In this document: piece after piece, positions 39,669 to 49,272 of the stretch
How positions within the stretch are numbered: position 1 is the first letter of the stretch
Layout of the letters: each line of letters opens with the position of its first letter
Origin: a virus
DNA: 59,842 bases
Virus record (IMG/VR): IMGVR_UViG_3300030109_000604
Location: 1-59,842 of that record
Reading direction: 5' to 3' (one strand)
The notes under the pieces: generated by a model
Database searches by the model: none
What the model was told of the DNA's origin: nothing
Seen by the model: the letters and a program-made list of their open reading frames with translations, nothing else
Program-made: the position numbers and the translations under genes

Positions 39669-41966
39669 ATGCCGTATCAGAACATCACTCTCCGTCCCGG
39701 TATTGTGAGGGAGACCACTTCCTATGCAAACGAAGGGGGATGGTTTGATTGTGACATGGTGCGGTTTAGGTATGGTTTGCCTGAGAAGTTCGGCGGTTGG
39801 ACAAAAGCAACGTCTTCTTCTTTTCAAGGCGCGTGTCGGTCTCTACACAATTGGGTCGCCGCAGACGGTTCAAACTATCTTGGGGTGGGGACTAACTTAA
39901 AATTCTATATAGAAGAGGGAAACAACTTCTACGACATTACCCCAGTTAGGAGGACGGCCTCCCTGACAGCAGCGGCGCTAGCCACTGTTAACACAGAAAA
40001 GACTGTTACTGTTACTGATCCCGGACATGGGGCGTTACAGAATGATTTTGTTACCTTTACAGGTTTAAGCGCAGTTAATGGTATTGTTGCTGGCGACCTT
40101 AACAAGGAGCATCAGATAACAAGTGTCACGGATTCCAACATCTATGTTATTACAGTCACTGGGGCAGCGACCTCGACGGGAACTGGTTCGGGGGGAGATG
40201 CGTTCACAGCGACGTATCAGATTAATACTGGTCCCAATTCGACCGCTGGCGGTACTGGTTGGGGTGCTGGTCTGTGGGGTGGCATTGTTACGGGCGCTAC
40301 AGCTACTACTTTAAACGGAGCTATATCTAGCCCTACATCTACGTCGAACATTACATTAGCTTCTGCCACTGGTTTTTCGTCAGGCAGTAGCACCTTGGGT
40401 ACAACCATTACCGACGCCAGCACTTCGATCACCGTGGCTAGCTCTACAGGGTTTCCTGATAAAGGAACAATTACAGTAGGCTCTGAAGTTATTAAGTACA
40501 ATAACCTGTCCGGGAATGTATTTACAGACCTCACTCGTGGAGCTTTCGGAACAACTGCTGCCGCCCATACATCTGGGGCGACTGTAACTTATCTGGGAGT
40601 TGTCCTGATAGACGATGAGCTTATCACCTACACTGGCATTTCAACTAATGACCTGACAGGAATAACACGGGGCACCAGAGGAACAACTGGGGCCACTCAC
40701 AGTGACGCTGTTCCAGTTCAGGATGCTCGTACTTACATTGGGTGGGGAGACGCCTCTTCCGTCACCGTAACGAATGAGCTTCGCTTGTGGTCACAAGATA
40801 ATTACGAAGAGGATCTTCTCTTCAATGTGCGTGATGGCGCTATTTATATATGGCAAAAAGTTAACGGCCTCTTAACGGCAGGAGTCGATCTTAGTTCTTT
40901 GGCAGGTGGCATTGATGTTCCCGTGGTTGCAAAGCAAGTGCTTACCTCTGATCGTGACGGTCATGTGATTTGTTTCGGAACCAATCCTGCTGGGTCTAGT
41001 ACACAAGACCCCTTGTTGGTTCGCTGGTCTAATATAGAGAGCTTTACTGATTGGGATATAACGGGCGCAACGGCTGGGGATATGCCGTTAGGATCAGGTT
41101 CAACCTTTGTTAAAGCAGTTGAAACTAAACGTGAGATTGTTATCTGGACAGATACTGCGATGTACTCCATGACATTTGTAGGAAGCCCAGACACATTTAA
41201 GTTTACGCAAATATCAAATAACACCACCATTATTTCCCCCAATGCTGTGGGGAACGTCGATGATGTATTGTTCTGGATGGGGCGCGAAACTTTTTATAAG
41301 TATGACGGGCGTGTTCAGCAGATGCCCTGCCCGATTAGGTTCAAAGTGTTTGGAGACCTGAACACAACTCGGATAAGTACAATCTATGCAGGGGTTAATT
41401 CAGAGTTCACGGAGGTGATCTGGTTTTATCCCTCTGCCGATTCTGAAGAGAATGATTCTTATGTTGTCTACAACTATGGCGAGAACGTCTGGTACTACGG
41501 AAAACTTTCCCGTACAGCTTGGTTGGACAGGGGGGTTCGTGATTTCCCTCAAGCTACGGGGGTAGAGTCCAACCCCTACTTGTATAATCACGAAAGCGGT
41601 AACGATAACGACGGCTCTGCTATTACGGCTTTTGTAGAAAGCTCTCAGTTTGATATTGGACAGGGAGACCAGTTTAGTTTTGTGGATCGTCTAATTCCTG
41701 ATCTTACTTTCGACGGGTCAACAGGAGTGGACCCCACGGCAACCTTCACTATACAAGCGCGTAATTTCCCCGGCGCTACCTATGATCAGTCTCAATCGGC
41801 TGGCGTTACCAAGACTGCAGCAACCCCAATCCAACAGTTTACGAATCAGGCCTTCTTACGAGTGCGGGGCAGGAGCATATCATTAAAGGTATCAAGTGAT
41901 GCCGAAGGAGTTCAATGGAGGCTAGGTGTTCCGCGTCTGAACATTAGACCGGATGGCAGAAGATGA
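39669..41966 (+). CDS. Tail hub or nozzle protein (765 aa)
   Basis: The N-terminus, NITLRPGIVRETTSYANEGGWFDCDMVRFRYGLPEKFGGW, has the look of tail-tube closure (gp10 or nozzle-type) proteins of podoviruses. The middle holds inserted repeat-like beta regions with TITVGSEVIKYNNL and VVLIDDELITYTGI, i.e. a duplicated motif. The later half returns to a propeller-like region (DRDGHVICFG, RWSNIESFTDW, VLFWMGRETFYKYDG). It most likely forms the end of the short tail. It overlaps the next gene by four bases. Confidence 0.7.
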   Translation: MPYQNITLRPGIVRETTSYANEGGWFDCDMVRFRYGLPEKFGGWTKATSSSFQGACRSLHNWVAADGSNYLGVGTNLKFYIEEGNNFYDITPVRRTASLTAAALATVNTEKTVTVTDPGHGALQNDFVTFTGLSAVNGIVAGDLNKEHQITSVTDSNIYVITVTGAATSTGTGSGGDAFTATYQINTGPNSTAGGTGWGAGLWGGIVTGATATTLNGAISSPTSTSNITLASATGFSSGSSTLGTTITDASTSITVASSTGFPDKGTITVGSEVIKYNNLSGNVFTDLTRGAFGTTAAAHTSGATVTYLGVVLIDDELITYTGISTNDLTGITRGTRGTTGATHSDAVPVQDARTYIGWGDASSVTVTNELRLWSQDNYEEDLLFNVRDGAIYIWQKVNGLLTAGVDLSSLAGGIDVPVVAKQVLTSDRDGHVICFGTNPAGSSTQDPLLVRWSNIESFTDWDITGATAGDMPLGSGSTFVKAVETKREIVIWTDTAMYSMTFVGSPDTFKFTQISNNTTIISPNAVGNVDDVLFWMGRETFYKYDGRVQQMPCPIRFKVFGDLNTTRISTIYAGVNSEFTEVIWFYPSADSEENDSYVVYNYGENVWYYGKLSRTAWLDRGVRDFPQATGVESNPYLYNHESGNDNDGSAITAFVESSQFDIGQGDQFSFVDRLIPDLTFDGSTGVDPTATFTIQARNFPGATYDQSQSAGVTKTAATPIQQFTNQAFLRVRGRSISLKVSSDAEGVQWRLGVPRLNIRPDGRR

Positions 41967-42259
41967 TTTTTACCGCTGGAGTTCCTGTATTTCCGACACC
42001 TCCTGAGGAGTACGACGCAGCATATGTTGCTGATCTTATAAGGGCTTTAAACTATTTTGTAGATCAGGCAGGCAATGCTGGCCCGATGCGAGGCACAACT
42101 CTAGTTCTGACTGATCTTCCTACAAGTGGGGCACAGTTAGAAACTGGTACGGTGTACAACGATAATGGTACACTCAAAGTAGTTCTCGTAAACGTGGGGT
42201 ATGCAAGTTCAGTAAGTGCTGCATTAAGTATTGGCACTGTAACAGTTACGACATCGTAG
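41963..42259 (+). CDS. Small tail-associated protein (98 aa)
   Basis: A small protein beginning FTAGVPVFPTPPEEYDAAYVADLIRAL with a short helix and then beta strands. Similar proteins accompany the nozzle gene in marine podoviruses. It is coupled by a four-base overlap to the nozzle gene and precedes the ejection genes. Function unknown. Confidence 0.6.
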   Translation: MIFTAGVPVFPTPPEEYDAAYVADLIRALNYFVDQAGNAGPMRGTTLVLTDLPTSGAQLETGTVYNDNGTLKVVLVNVGYASSVSAALSIGTVTVTTS

Positions 42260-42263
42260 GTGT

Positions 42264-45047
42264 ATGATGGACGATTTTGATATGTTCGGCGACCAAACTG
42301 AAATTGGTGATCCGGGCGAACACGATCTTGGACTCGATGATCCGTCTGAAGAGGCGTTTTATGATCCGCCTCCATACGAGCCGCCCCGTAATATTATCAG
42401 CCCAGATAGGAGTCCTATCGGGCAGGCTTTTGATGCGGTGATAGGACTTGTTCCAGACCCAACTACCGTGAAAGGCGCTTTTGATCTAGGCTTAACTGCT
42501 TTCAGTCTGGGGTCAAATAAAGCGGCAATGCAAGCGGCTAGCTATGCTAACACGATGATGAATGCCGCAGGTCGCACTAGCCCTCCCTCTTCATCTTCCT
42601 CAAAGGGGTTTACACAACCGGGACCGCATCCTGATGAAGGTAGGTTTGATATAGCTGGAGCGCCGCCCCCGCCGGGCGCTCCTCCAGCTATGCTATCTAT
42701 ACCAAGTGGTCGGCCCACACCAGTTAGCCCAGTAAATATTGTGAGCTTGAGGGACCCAGTTGAGTTCCAGACTCAACCTATTCCGAGTATTCCGAGTCCT
42801 ATTCCGGGTATTCCGAGTCCTCCGCGAGAAGAAATTGTAGGTAGGCCCCGGAGCCCATCAATGGAGCGAGAGCCGCAAATGCGAGCCGCGTCGAGAACTC
42901 CTTCCGGTCAGCAAGTAGAAATGCGTTCTACGACAGCGCCTTCCGAAGGACGACCTTCTCCGGCCCAGAACATTGCAGCGCTAGGGAACTATACAGGTGG
43001 AGAAACAGGGCGAAATATCGACGCATTTCTTGGTAAGGGAGTAGAATTTTTTGGTGGCCTTGAAAGGGGCGCTAAGGATTTTGCTGAAAACCTTGCTAAT
43101 CTGTTCACGGGCAAGTCGCAGAATGTAGCAGCCCCATCAGGCCGATACTCCCCCTTTGGCCCGCCAACGCAAACTGCGGAACGAGACCCTAGTAAGTATG
43201 GCGGCCAAGATGGTGACGGGGCAGGAGATCCCATTTACCCTCGTGAAGCAAGCGCTCCGGTTGCGCAGGAGGAACTAGCGCCGATTAACCCGGCTGCTTA
43301 CGAAAGTTACTTTATGGGGTATGATCCCGATTATGATCCTTATTTAGCTGGCTTTGTGGGACAGCCAGATATTTACGGGCGGCGCGAAGTAGTAGCAGAA
43401 GGTGGTGGTGGCATTATGAATTTACGAAAACAAGCAAACCAATTGGCCGCTCAGGGGCGTGGTGGGGACACCATGCTTATGCACATGCGCCCTGACGAGG
43501 TGGCTGGTCTGGCTTCTCTAGGAGGAGTTACTAGGAACCCGTCTACAGGATTGCCTGAAGGCTTCCTGCTTCCTGCTCTTGGTGCGTTCTTGCCCGGTAT
43601 GATGGGCTTGGGGGGCGGTAGTATTTTGGGTGGCGCTTTAGCTACGGGCTTGGGCGCAGGCGCAGGGCAGGCGTTGCAGAGTAAAATGTTGGGGGAGGAA
43701 GATCCACTTAAGAAAGGAATGATGGCGGGCCTCACCGCAGGTCTAGGCAGCGCAGCGCTTGGCGGGTTTGGTCAAATGTTTGGAGGGGAAGTTGGCGGGT
43801 TTTCTGGTTCTCTCACCCCTGAAACTACAGCCGGATTAACTAAAGCTGGCGGGGATGCTCTTGGCGAGGCTTCAAAAAGAGCAGGAATGTTTGAGCTTAA
43901 CCCGACATTTCCCTCCAGAGGGCCACAGCTAAGGAAGGCGGGGGACGCAGCCCGCGAAGCACTGGCGGTTAATCCGGGAATAACGGGCGGAACGCTGGGT
44001 GGCTTAGGTGGTATGGCGGCAGACCTTTATGCTATGCACGGCGCTGGAAGCAAGATGCCCGAAGAAGGCACTTCAAGCAAAAGTTTCCGAGAACCGCAGG
44101 TGCGTAAGCGCACAGGGTTAGCGCAGTCTGGTGACCTCACCTCCTACGGGTTCGGCCCAGAGGGTTTGTTCTTCGGGGAGGGGGTCTATGCGGAAGACGG
44201 CGGCAGGCCAGTAAAGAGGATGAGTCCGGGTGGTTTCGCTAGGCCTCTTATGAGCAGGCCTCCTATGGGCAGGCGCTTGCCCCGCTCTCCTTTCGGGGGG
44301 CAAAGCGAAGGTGTTCAAGGCAGTGTGTCTGAGGCGACACAGAACTTAGGAGAAGCAGGGCAGGCATTGCGATCAGCGACCGATCAAGTGCAGAGAGCGC
44401 AGGGCACCCTTAATCCTAGCATGCGGCGGCAAGGTGGATTTGGGGGCGGTATGCTTGGTGGGCTAGCGAACTTGTTTGGAGGCTCTAACCAGCAACAGAT
44501 GCTACAAGAGCAACAACAACTTGATGCTGAAAGAGCGCCATATATAGATCCGCGCAGGAGGATGGAAGAAGGTGGCATCGCCTCAATGCCCCCAGAGGGC
44601 GGTGATGCAGTGGCGTTGCAAGTAACACAAGACGCAGTAGAAGCCGTGCGCGGTGAACATCCTGAGCCAGAGATAGCTATCGAATCATTTGTTTCTTACT
44701 TCGGCCCGGAAGCGTTTGAGAGTCTTCGTCGCCTAGTTATTCAGGAAGAGTCCGCAAGGACTATGGGCAAGGCAGACGGACTTGTTAATGGCGATGATGG
44801 TGGCCGGGATGACATACAGCGTGGTACTATTGACGGAGATCAAGAGCTTAACATTAGCGGGGGCGAGTACATATTCTCTGCTGACGATGTGGCTCTAATC
44901 GGTGATGGGAATACCGAAGCTGGCGCAAGAAGGTTAGATGAGGCGCGAGATAAACTAAGGCGTTCAGCTAGGGGCACGACAGAGCGGCCTGCTTACATGG
45001 GTGAGGGCGCTGCTACGGAGATGATGGAAGAGGTAATGACTGCTTGA
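42264..45047 (+). CDS. Internal virion or ejection protein A (927 aa)
   Basis: The N-terminal 250 residues are proline-rich and disordered; the middle (about 440-540) is a glycine/alanine/leucine-rich hydrophobic part (LGGGSILGGALATGLGAG) able to enter membranes; the C-terminal region carries DGLVNGDDGGRDDIQ, DGDQELNISGGEYIFSADDV and GAGRRLDE-like (GARRLDE) sequences typical of marine-phage internal proteins. Such proteins leave the head with the DNA and build a channel through the cell wall. Either of two adjacent ATG codons (42264, 42267) may start it. Confidence 0.7.
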   Translation: MMDDFDMFGDQTEIGDPGEHDLGLDDPSEEAFYDPPPYEPPRNIISPDRSPIGQAFDAVIGLVPDPTTVKGAFDLGLTAFSLGSNKAAMQAASYANTMMNAAGRTSPPSSSSSKGFTQPGPHPDEGRFDIAGAPPPPGAPPAMLSIPSGRPTPVSPVNIVSLRDPVEFQTQPIPSIPSPIPGIPSPPREEIVGRPRSPSMEREPQMRAASRTPSGQQVEMRSTTAPSEGRPSPAQNIAALGNYTGGETGRNIDAFLGKGVEFFGGLERGAKDFAENLANLFTGKSQNVAAPSGRYSPFGPPTQTAERDPSKYGGQDGDGAGDPIYPREASAPVAQEELAPINPAAYESYFMGYDPDYDPYLAGFVGQPDIYGRREVVAEGGGGIMNLRKQANQLAAQGRGGDTMLMHMRPDEVAGLASLGGVTRNPSTGLPEGFLLPALGAFLPGMMGLGGGSILGGALATGLGAGAGQALQSKMLGEEDPLKKGMMAGLTAGLGSAALGGFGQMFGGEVGGFSGSLTPETTAGLTKAGGDALGEASKRAGMFELNPTFPSRGPQLRKAGDAAREALAVNPGITGGTLGGLGGMAADLYAMHGAGSKMPEEGTSSKSFREPQVRKRTGLAQSGDLTSYGFGPEGLFFGEGVYAEDGGRPVKRMSPGGFARPLMSRPPMGRRLPRSPFGGQSEGVQGSVSEATQNLGEAGQALRSATDQVQRAQGTLNPSMRRQGGFGGGMLGGLANLFGGSNQQQMLQEQQQLDAERAPYIDPRRRMEEGGIASMPPEGGDAVALQVTQDAVEAVRGEHPEPEIAIESFVSYFGPEAFESLRRLVIQEESARTMGKADGLVNGDDGGRDDIQRGTIDGDQELNISGGEYIFSADDVALIGDGNTEAGARRLDEARDKLRRSARGTTERPAYMGEGAATEMMEEVMTA

Positions 45048-45463
45048 AAGTATCTATTGTCCCGCCCGAAAGGGTGCATGAGTGCTGGAATGAGGTGGCT
45101 CCGCTGCTTCAGCCAGCGGTGGACAGATCCGGGGGAAGGTTCCTCATGGAGGATGTCTATCATTTAGTTGCTACAGGTGAGAACCACTTGTGGGTAGTGT
45201 TTGAAGATGGGGTTATTGTGGCGTGTTGCACTACAGCGTTTACGGAATACCCGCGAAAGAGAATGTTAACAGGGCAATTTTTAGGTGGAAGCCAGATGAT
45301 GGAATGGGTTCCCAAACTAGATGAGGTCTTACAACAGTGGGGCACAGATCACGGGTGTTCTGGGATTGAGTTGACCGGGCGCAAAGGCTGGCTCCGGGTT
45401 TTGGATAAGATAGGCTGGGACATTACGTTCTACATAATGGAGAAAAGCTATGGGCAAAGGTAG
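45044..45463 (+). CDS. GNAT-like acetyltransferase-fold protein (139 aa)
   Basis: The protein has a central strand-rich core (HLWVVFEDGVIVACCTTAF) and a final GIELTGRKGWLRVLDKIGWDITFYIMEK, the closing part of GNAT-like folds. The usual acetyl-CoA loop (Q/R-x2-G-x-G/A) is not evident, so activity is doubtful. The start is TTG at 45044, which overlaps the preceding TGA stop. It also overlaps the next gene by 14 bases. Its place between two ejection proteins suggests a structural or virion-carried role. Confidence 0.5.
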   Translation: MKVSIVPPERVHECWNEVAPLLQPAVDRSGGRFLMEDVYHLVATGENHLWVVFEDGVIVACCTTAFTEYPRKRMLTGQFLGGSQMMEWVPKLDEVLQQWGTDHGCSGIELTGRKGWLRVLDKIGWDITFYIMEKSYGQR

Positions 45464-46589
45464 CGGCGGTGGGCCTACCCCCACCCCTACAAAAAGCACG
45501 GTTACACAGACAAGTCTGCCCGAATATGCGCAGCCTTATTATGAGGACCTATTAGATCGTGGCGTAACGGAGTCAAAGACCCCTTATGAAACCTATGGTG
45601 GCCCCCGTATAGCTGGCTTCACTCCAACTCAACAAGCCGGTTTTGATATGCAAGTAGCTTCTGCTACGGAAGCACCTACTGGCATGACGGATGCTAGGGA
45701 CTATTACTCAGGAATTTTAAATAGGTCTTATCCTTCTCGACCCGGAGGAGGCAAGCCGGGCCTTGGGGGGCGTTCTCCTTTGCCCCCGAGGCGCTTTATG
45801 GAAGCTGTTGCAGGGTCGCCGCCGCCACCTGGGGGTGAGCAAATGGATGCCTCCGGAGTTTCTGGCGGTCAGAGAGGCCCTCGTGCCTTCCAGGCCCAGA
45901 ACTACCAGAAGTTTGTTGGGGGGTATGACCCATCAGAGTCCTATAAGGAATACATGGACCCGTACTTAGAGGACGTTCTTGGTCGTCAACGAACACGGGC
46001 CGATGAACTCTTTGCTGAACAGCAACAGGCACGGACAGATCAAAGAATTGCAGCAGGAGGCCGCAGAGGCAGTCGTCGTTACGTCCAGCAGGCCTTGGAG
46101 CGTGATAAGTATGAGCAACGCATGGGTGACCTAGAGGCCAAGCAAAGGTCTCAAGGGTATCTCTCAGCCCAACAACAGGCTAGGGACCAGTTCTTGCGTG
46201 ATCGGCAGGCTCGTATGGACGCTGCAAAATTGGGGAGCGCCGATAGATTGTCGGAGGCTGGCTATGGTTTACAAGCAGCGGCGGCGGCTGCGGGGCTTGA
46301 TCCTCAATTGTTTGCCCTACAGCAGCAACAAGCTGGCGCATTGCAAGGAGTGGGCGCTGCGGAGCAGAAGATGGATCAATCAAACCTTGATCTTGCTTAT
46401 CAAGACTTCCTTAACCAGAGGGACTTTGATCGTAGGCAGCTTCAGTTCTTGGCTGGTCTACTACAGGGCGTGCCTGTTACCCCTCAATCCGAGGTCTACC
46501 AGTATCAAGCCCCCGGATCATTTAGCGGTCAGTTGGCTGGTGCTGGTCTTGGTGGTTTGGGGTTATACAAAATGCTTTCAGGATCTTAG
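45450..46589 (+). CDS. Internal virion or ejection protein B (379 aa)
   Basis: It starts MGKGSGGGPTPTPTKSTV and then YAQPYYEDLLDRG and PYETYGGPRIAGFTPTQQAGFD, motifs I associate with ejection-type proteins of marine podoviruses. The second half is a long helix rich in Arg, Gln and Ala (about 175-300). A glycine-rich end may be a membrane hairpin. It would travel with the DNA in the particle. Confidence 0.65.
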   Translation: MGKGSGGGPTPTPTKSTVTQTSLPEYAQPYYEDLLDRGVTESKTPYETYGGPRIAGFTPTQQAGFDMQVASATEAPTGMTDARDYYSGILNRSYPSRPGGGKPGLGGRSPLPPRRFMEAVAGSPPPPGGEQMDASGVSGGQRGPRAFQAQNYQKFVGGYDPSESYKEYMDPYLEDVLGRQRTRADELFAEQQQARTDQRIAAGGRRGSRRYVQQALERDKYEQRMGDLEAKQRSQGYLSAQQQARDQFLRDRQARMDAAKLGSADRLSEAGYGLQAAAAAAGLDPQLFALQQQQAGALQGVGAAEQKMDQSNLDLAYQDFLNQRDFDRRQLQFLAGLLQGVPVTPQSEVYQYQAPGSFSGQLAGAGLGGLGLYKMLSGS

Positions 46590-46593
46590 GGCC

Positions 46594-49260
46594 ATGACAA
46601 ATATTCTACAGATGCAGGAAATACTAAAGAGTATTCCCGACCAAAGGCTTATGCAGGAAATGCAACAGCCGACAGGCCGTGCGCCCCAGTATCTGGTGAT
46701 GACTGAGATCCAGCGGCGCAAGAAAGTTCGTGACGAATATCAAGGTCAAATGCAAGACCAGCAAACTACAGTAGCAGAAGACATGGTGATGGAGCCTGCT
46801 CCTCAACAGCCTCCAATGGCTCCTGCGGGCATGCCTCCACAGATGTCTCAAGGTATGCCGCCACAGATGCAGCCGCCTATGGCTGCGGCTCAACCTCCTA
46901 TGAACATGGAGGGCGGCGGCGCTCTGTATATGCAAGAGGGATCGAAAGCCTCTCAGTATTTCGGGGCTGTGGATTTGAACCGTTTGGTAAGTTTAGTCGA
47001 GGCAGAGGCAGGTAATCAGGATCTTGCGGGCAGACGCGCAGTTGCTGCGGTGATCTTAAACAGAACGCTTTCTGATCAGTTCCCTGACACGATTCAGGCT
47101 GTGGCTGAACAAAGAACCCCCGGTGGAAGTTACCAGTTTAGTCCTTTGATAAATGTAGGTGGTGATATAGATAAGTTGCCAGCAGGATCGGCGGGGACAA
47201 GGGCAGCGGTTCTTGATCTGTTGTCGGACTTTAACAACAAGAACCCTGTCGGGGATGCGTTGTATTTTCAGAACCCTGAAATATCTGGGATGATCTTCCC
47301 TGCTTTGCGCGGGAACTATGATGATGGCAAGCGAAACAATAAACCCTTCCCTGATGGCGTAACTAAGATTGGCGATCATGTTTTCTCGACCCGTTATGGA
47401 AATGAGAAGGCCCCCGAGTTCGAGCCGGTGGCATTTAGGGTAGAAGATAATGCGCTTACAAGTGTAGACAGGAAGCGTCTTGGTACTGATGAAGCGCTGA
47501 AGATTACAGGTGCTGGCGAAGAAGTGATAATGGCAGAGTCTGAGCCTGCTCCTGTGCCTCCCTCATCCTTTCGAGGTGGCATTGCAGGAATCCCCGAAAA
47601 GATAGATCAGAGAACAGGCGGCTTTAGAGGGCCTTCCTTGGCTGAAACGCTACAGCAAGCTCCGCTTCCTCAAGAACAATTGGTAGGGGGCCTAGATGCG
47701 TTCATTCCTGATCGTCGCTTCACTACCAAATCAGGAGCGCAAGTTAAAGCAGAAACCCTTGCTGGTCTTCAGTCTCCAGACACTAACCTGCCTGTTGAGC
47801 TTTATGATGCTGCTGCTCTTGCAGGTTCTGGCTTGCCCATTGGGGAGGTTCCCCCTCCCGCGCCTCGCCCTGATGTTGTTAAGCGTATGGGGGATATAGC
47901 TGCGGCTACAAATGCGGCGCAAATGGCTGAAGATCCTTTGGTTGCGTTCGGAGGATTAGGTGCAACGGGTAGTCAGGCCACCCCTTTCGTGCCTGACCCT
48001 AATGTGGTTAAGCGCCTGCAAGATATGGCTGCGGCTACAAATGCGGCGCAATCGGCTTCTCCAGACTTTAGCTTGCCCGTGGCAGGGTATGATGCTGCTG
48101 CCTCTGCGGATCTGGGTTCCAGCCCAAGATCTTCAGCTACATTAAGGCGCAAGGAGAGGAGGCCCGCCGCAGCACCAGATCCTTTAGCGAAGCTCCGAGA
48201 GTTTGCCAGCAATACAGTAGATTTTTTGCGCAGTGGCGCTCCTTCTCCTGCAATGTCTGCCCAGCCAGACTACTCTCTTGACGTAGCTGGATATGATCCA
48301 GCTTCTGATCTAGCCGCTGCAATTCCGGGCAACGTAGATGAGTTTGGTGAATTTAACGTGAAGCCGCGTTTTGAAACTGCATCTATTGATCCTCCCTCCG
48401 GCGCAGCCGCCCCTCCCGCTGCTACTCAAGCCGCTAATCTCACGTCAACTCCTGCTGGCCTGTATGAGAATTTAGATCCAAAAGCCTATTCCGATCCGTC
48501 TGCTGGAAAAGAAGTTGTTGCTGGTGTACAATCTGTTAGGGACGCCGCCGCAGCAAGTGGGGCAGGCACCACCACAGCAGCCGCACCAACCGGCGGCATG
48601 GCAGACCTTCTCGCCCAGCTACAAGCAGGGCGCGACGATGCCAAGGCTATGGGCCTACTCACTGCTGGTCTTGGGATCATGCAACAAGCCAGCCAGCCGG
48701 GCGCTACCTTATTAAGCTCTATCCCCGGCGCAGCAGCAGGGGTCAAGCAGTACAGTGCGGATAAGGCTAATCTTGCCAAGCAGCAGCTTGCTCTAGCCAC
48801 CCTTGCCAATCAGCAGCGAGCAACGGATATAGCCGCTCAGAAAGCAGGGCAGTTACCTAAGTATCAGGCTATTCGAGAAAACCTAAGGGCAGCTATCTAT
48901 AACGATCCCACTCAGAGGGATAAGTATTTTGACAAGGCAGGCAAGCCCAATGCAGCATTTGAAGAGTTGGTTATAAGCAAGACTAGGACCTTGCCTGACC
49001 CATCGCTTACTCGCGCTCGCTTGGAGTCAGCGGCTAATAAATATGCAGATTCAAAAGCCGGTTTGGCTGAGGCCTCAAGAATCAGGGAGGAACTTAAAAA
49101 GAAAAACCCGACCATGAGTGAGGCTGATGCTTTCAAAAGAGCTTCCGAAATTTTGCGTCGAAGATTCTTGTATGGAAATAATTCTACTGTTCCCTCTGCG
49201 GGGGTACAATCTGTGGTGCGGGGCGCTGATGGTAAACTGTCTGTGGCTCCTGCGGGTTAA
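46594..49260 (+). CDS. Ejection protein with SleB-type cell-wall hydrolase domain (888 aa)
   Basis: Residues about 128-265 match the SleB/Hydrolase_2 fold: LVSLVEAEAGNQDLAGRRAVAAVILNR (catalytic Glu in the first part), SYQFSPL, ALYFQNP and HVFSTRY. This domain cuts peptidoglycan and can make the local hole for DNA entry. Before it lies a Met/Pro/Gln-rich linker; after it come repeats (VVKR-DIAAATNAAQ twice, and D-AGYDPA-like units) and a helical C-terminus. An earlier frame opening (46198) overlaps the previous gene, so I chose ATG 46594. Confidence 0.75.
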   Translation: MTNILQMQEILKSIPDQRLMQEMQQPTGRAPQYLVMTEIQRRKKVRDEYQGQMQDQQTTVAEDMVMEPAPQQPPMAPAGMPPQMSQGMPPQMQPPMAAAQPPMNMEGGGALYMQEGSKASQYFGAVDLNRLVSLVEAEAGNQDLAGRRAVAAVILNRTLSDQFPDTIQAVAEQRTPGGSYQFSPLINVGGDIDKLPAGSAGTRAAVLDLLSDFNNKNPVGDALYFQNPEISGMIFPALRGNYDDGKRNNKPFPDGVTKIGDHVFSTRYGNEKAPEFEPVAFRVEDNALTSVDRKRLGTDEALKITGAGEEVIMAESEPAPVPPSSFRGGIAGIPEKIDQRTGGFRGPSLAETLQQAPLPQEQLVGGLDAFIPDRRFTTKSGAQVKAETLAGLQSPDTNLPVELYDAAALAGSGLPIGEVPPPAPRPDVVKRMGDIAAATNAAQMAEDPLVAFGGLGATGSQATPFVPDPNVVKRLQDMAAATNAAQSASPDFSLPVAGYDAAASADLGSSPRSSATLRRKERRPAAAPDPLAKLREFASNTVDFLRSGAPSPAMSAQPDYSLDVAGYDPASDLAAAIPGNVDEFGEFNVKPRFETASIDPPSGAAAPPAATQAANLTSTPAGLYENLDPKAYSDPSAGKEVVAGVQSVRDAAAASGAGTTTAAAPTGGMADLLAQLQAGRDDAKAMGLLTAGLGIMQQASQPGATLLSSIPGAAAGVKQYSADKANLAKQQLALATLANQQRATDIAAQKAGQLPKYQAIRENLRAAIYNDPTQRDKYFDKAGKPNAAFEELVISKTRTLPDPSLTRARLESAANKYADSKAGLAEASRIREELKKKNPTMSEADAFKRASEILRRRFLYGNNSTVPSAGVQSVVRGADGKLSVAPAG
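47899..48051 (+). repeat. 24-base direct repeat in the hydrolase gene
   Basis: The same 24 bases occur at 47899-47922 and 48028-48051 in frame, encoding AAATNAAQ. The surrounding codons are also similar, so a 43-residue unit was duplicated. Confidence 0.8.
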
Positions 49261-49272
49261 TGGGCGCTGTAA

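Noticed and set aside
46198-46593. Long N-terminal extension of the SleB ejection protein
   Set aside because: It overlaps the preceding gene in another frame and has no ribosome site; the ATG at 46594 fits the normal spacing between genes.
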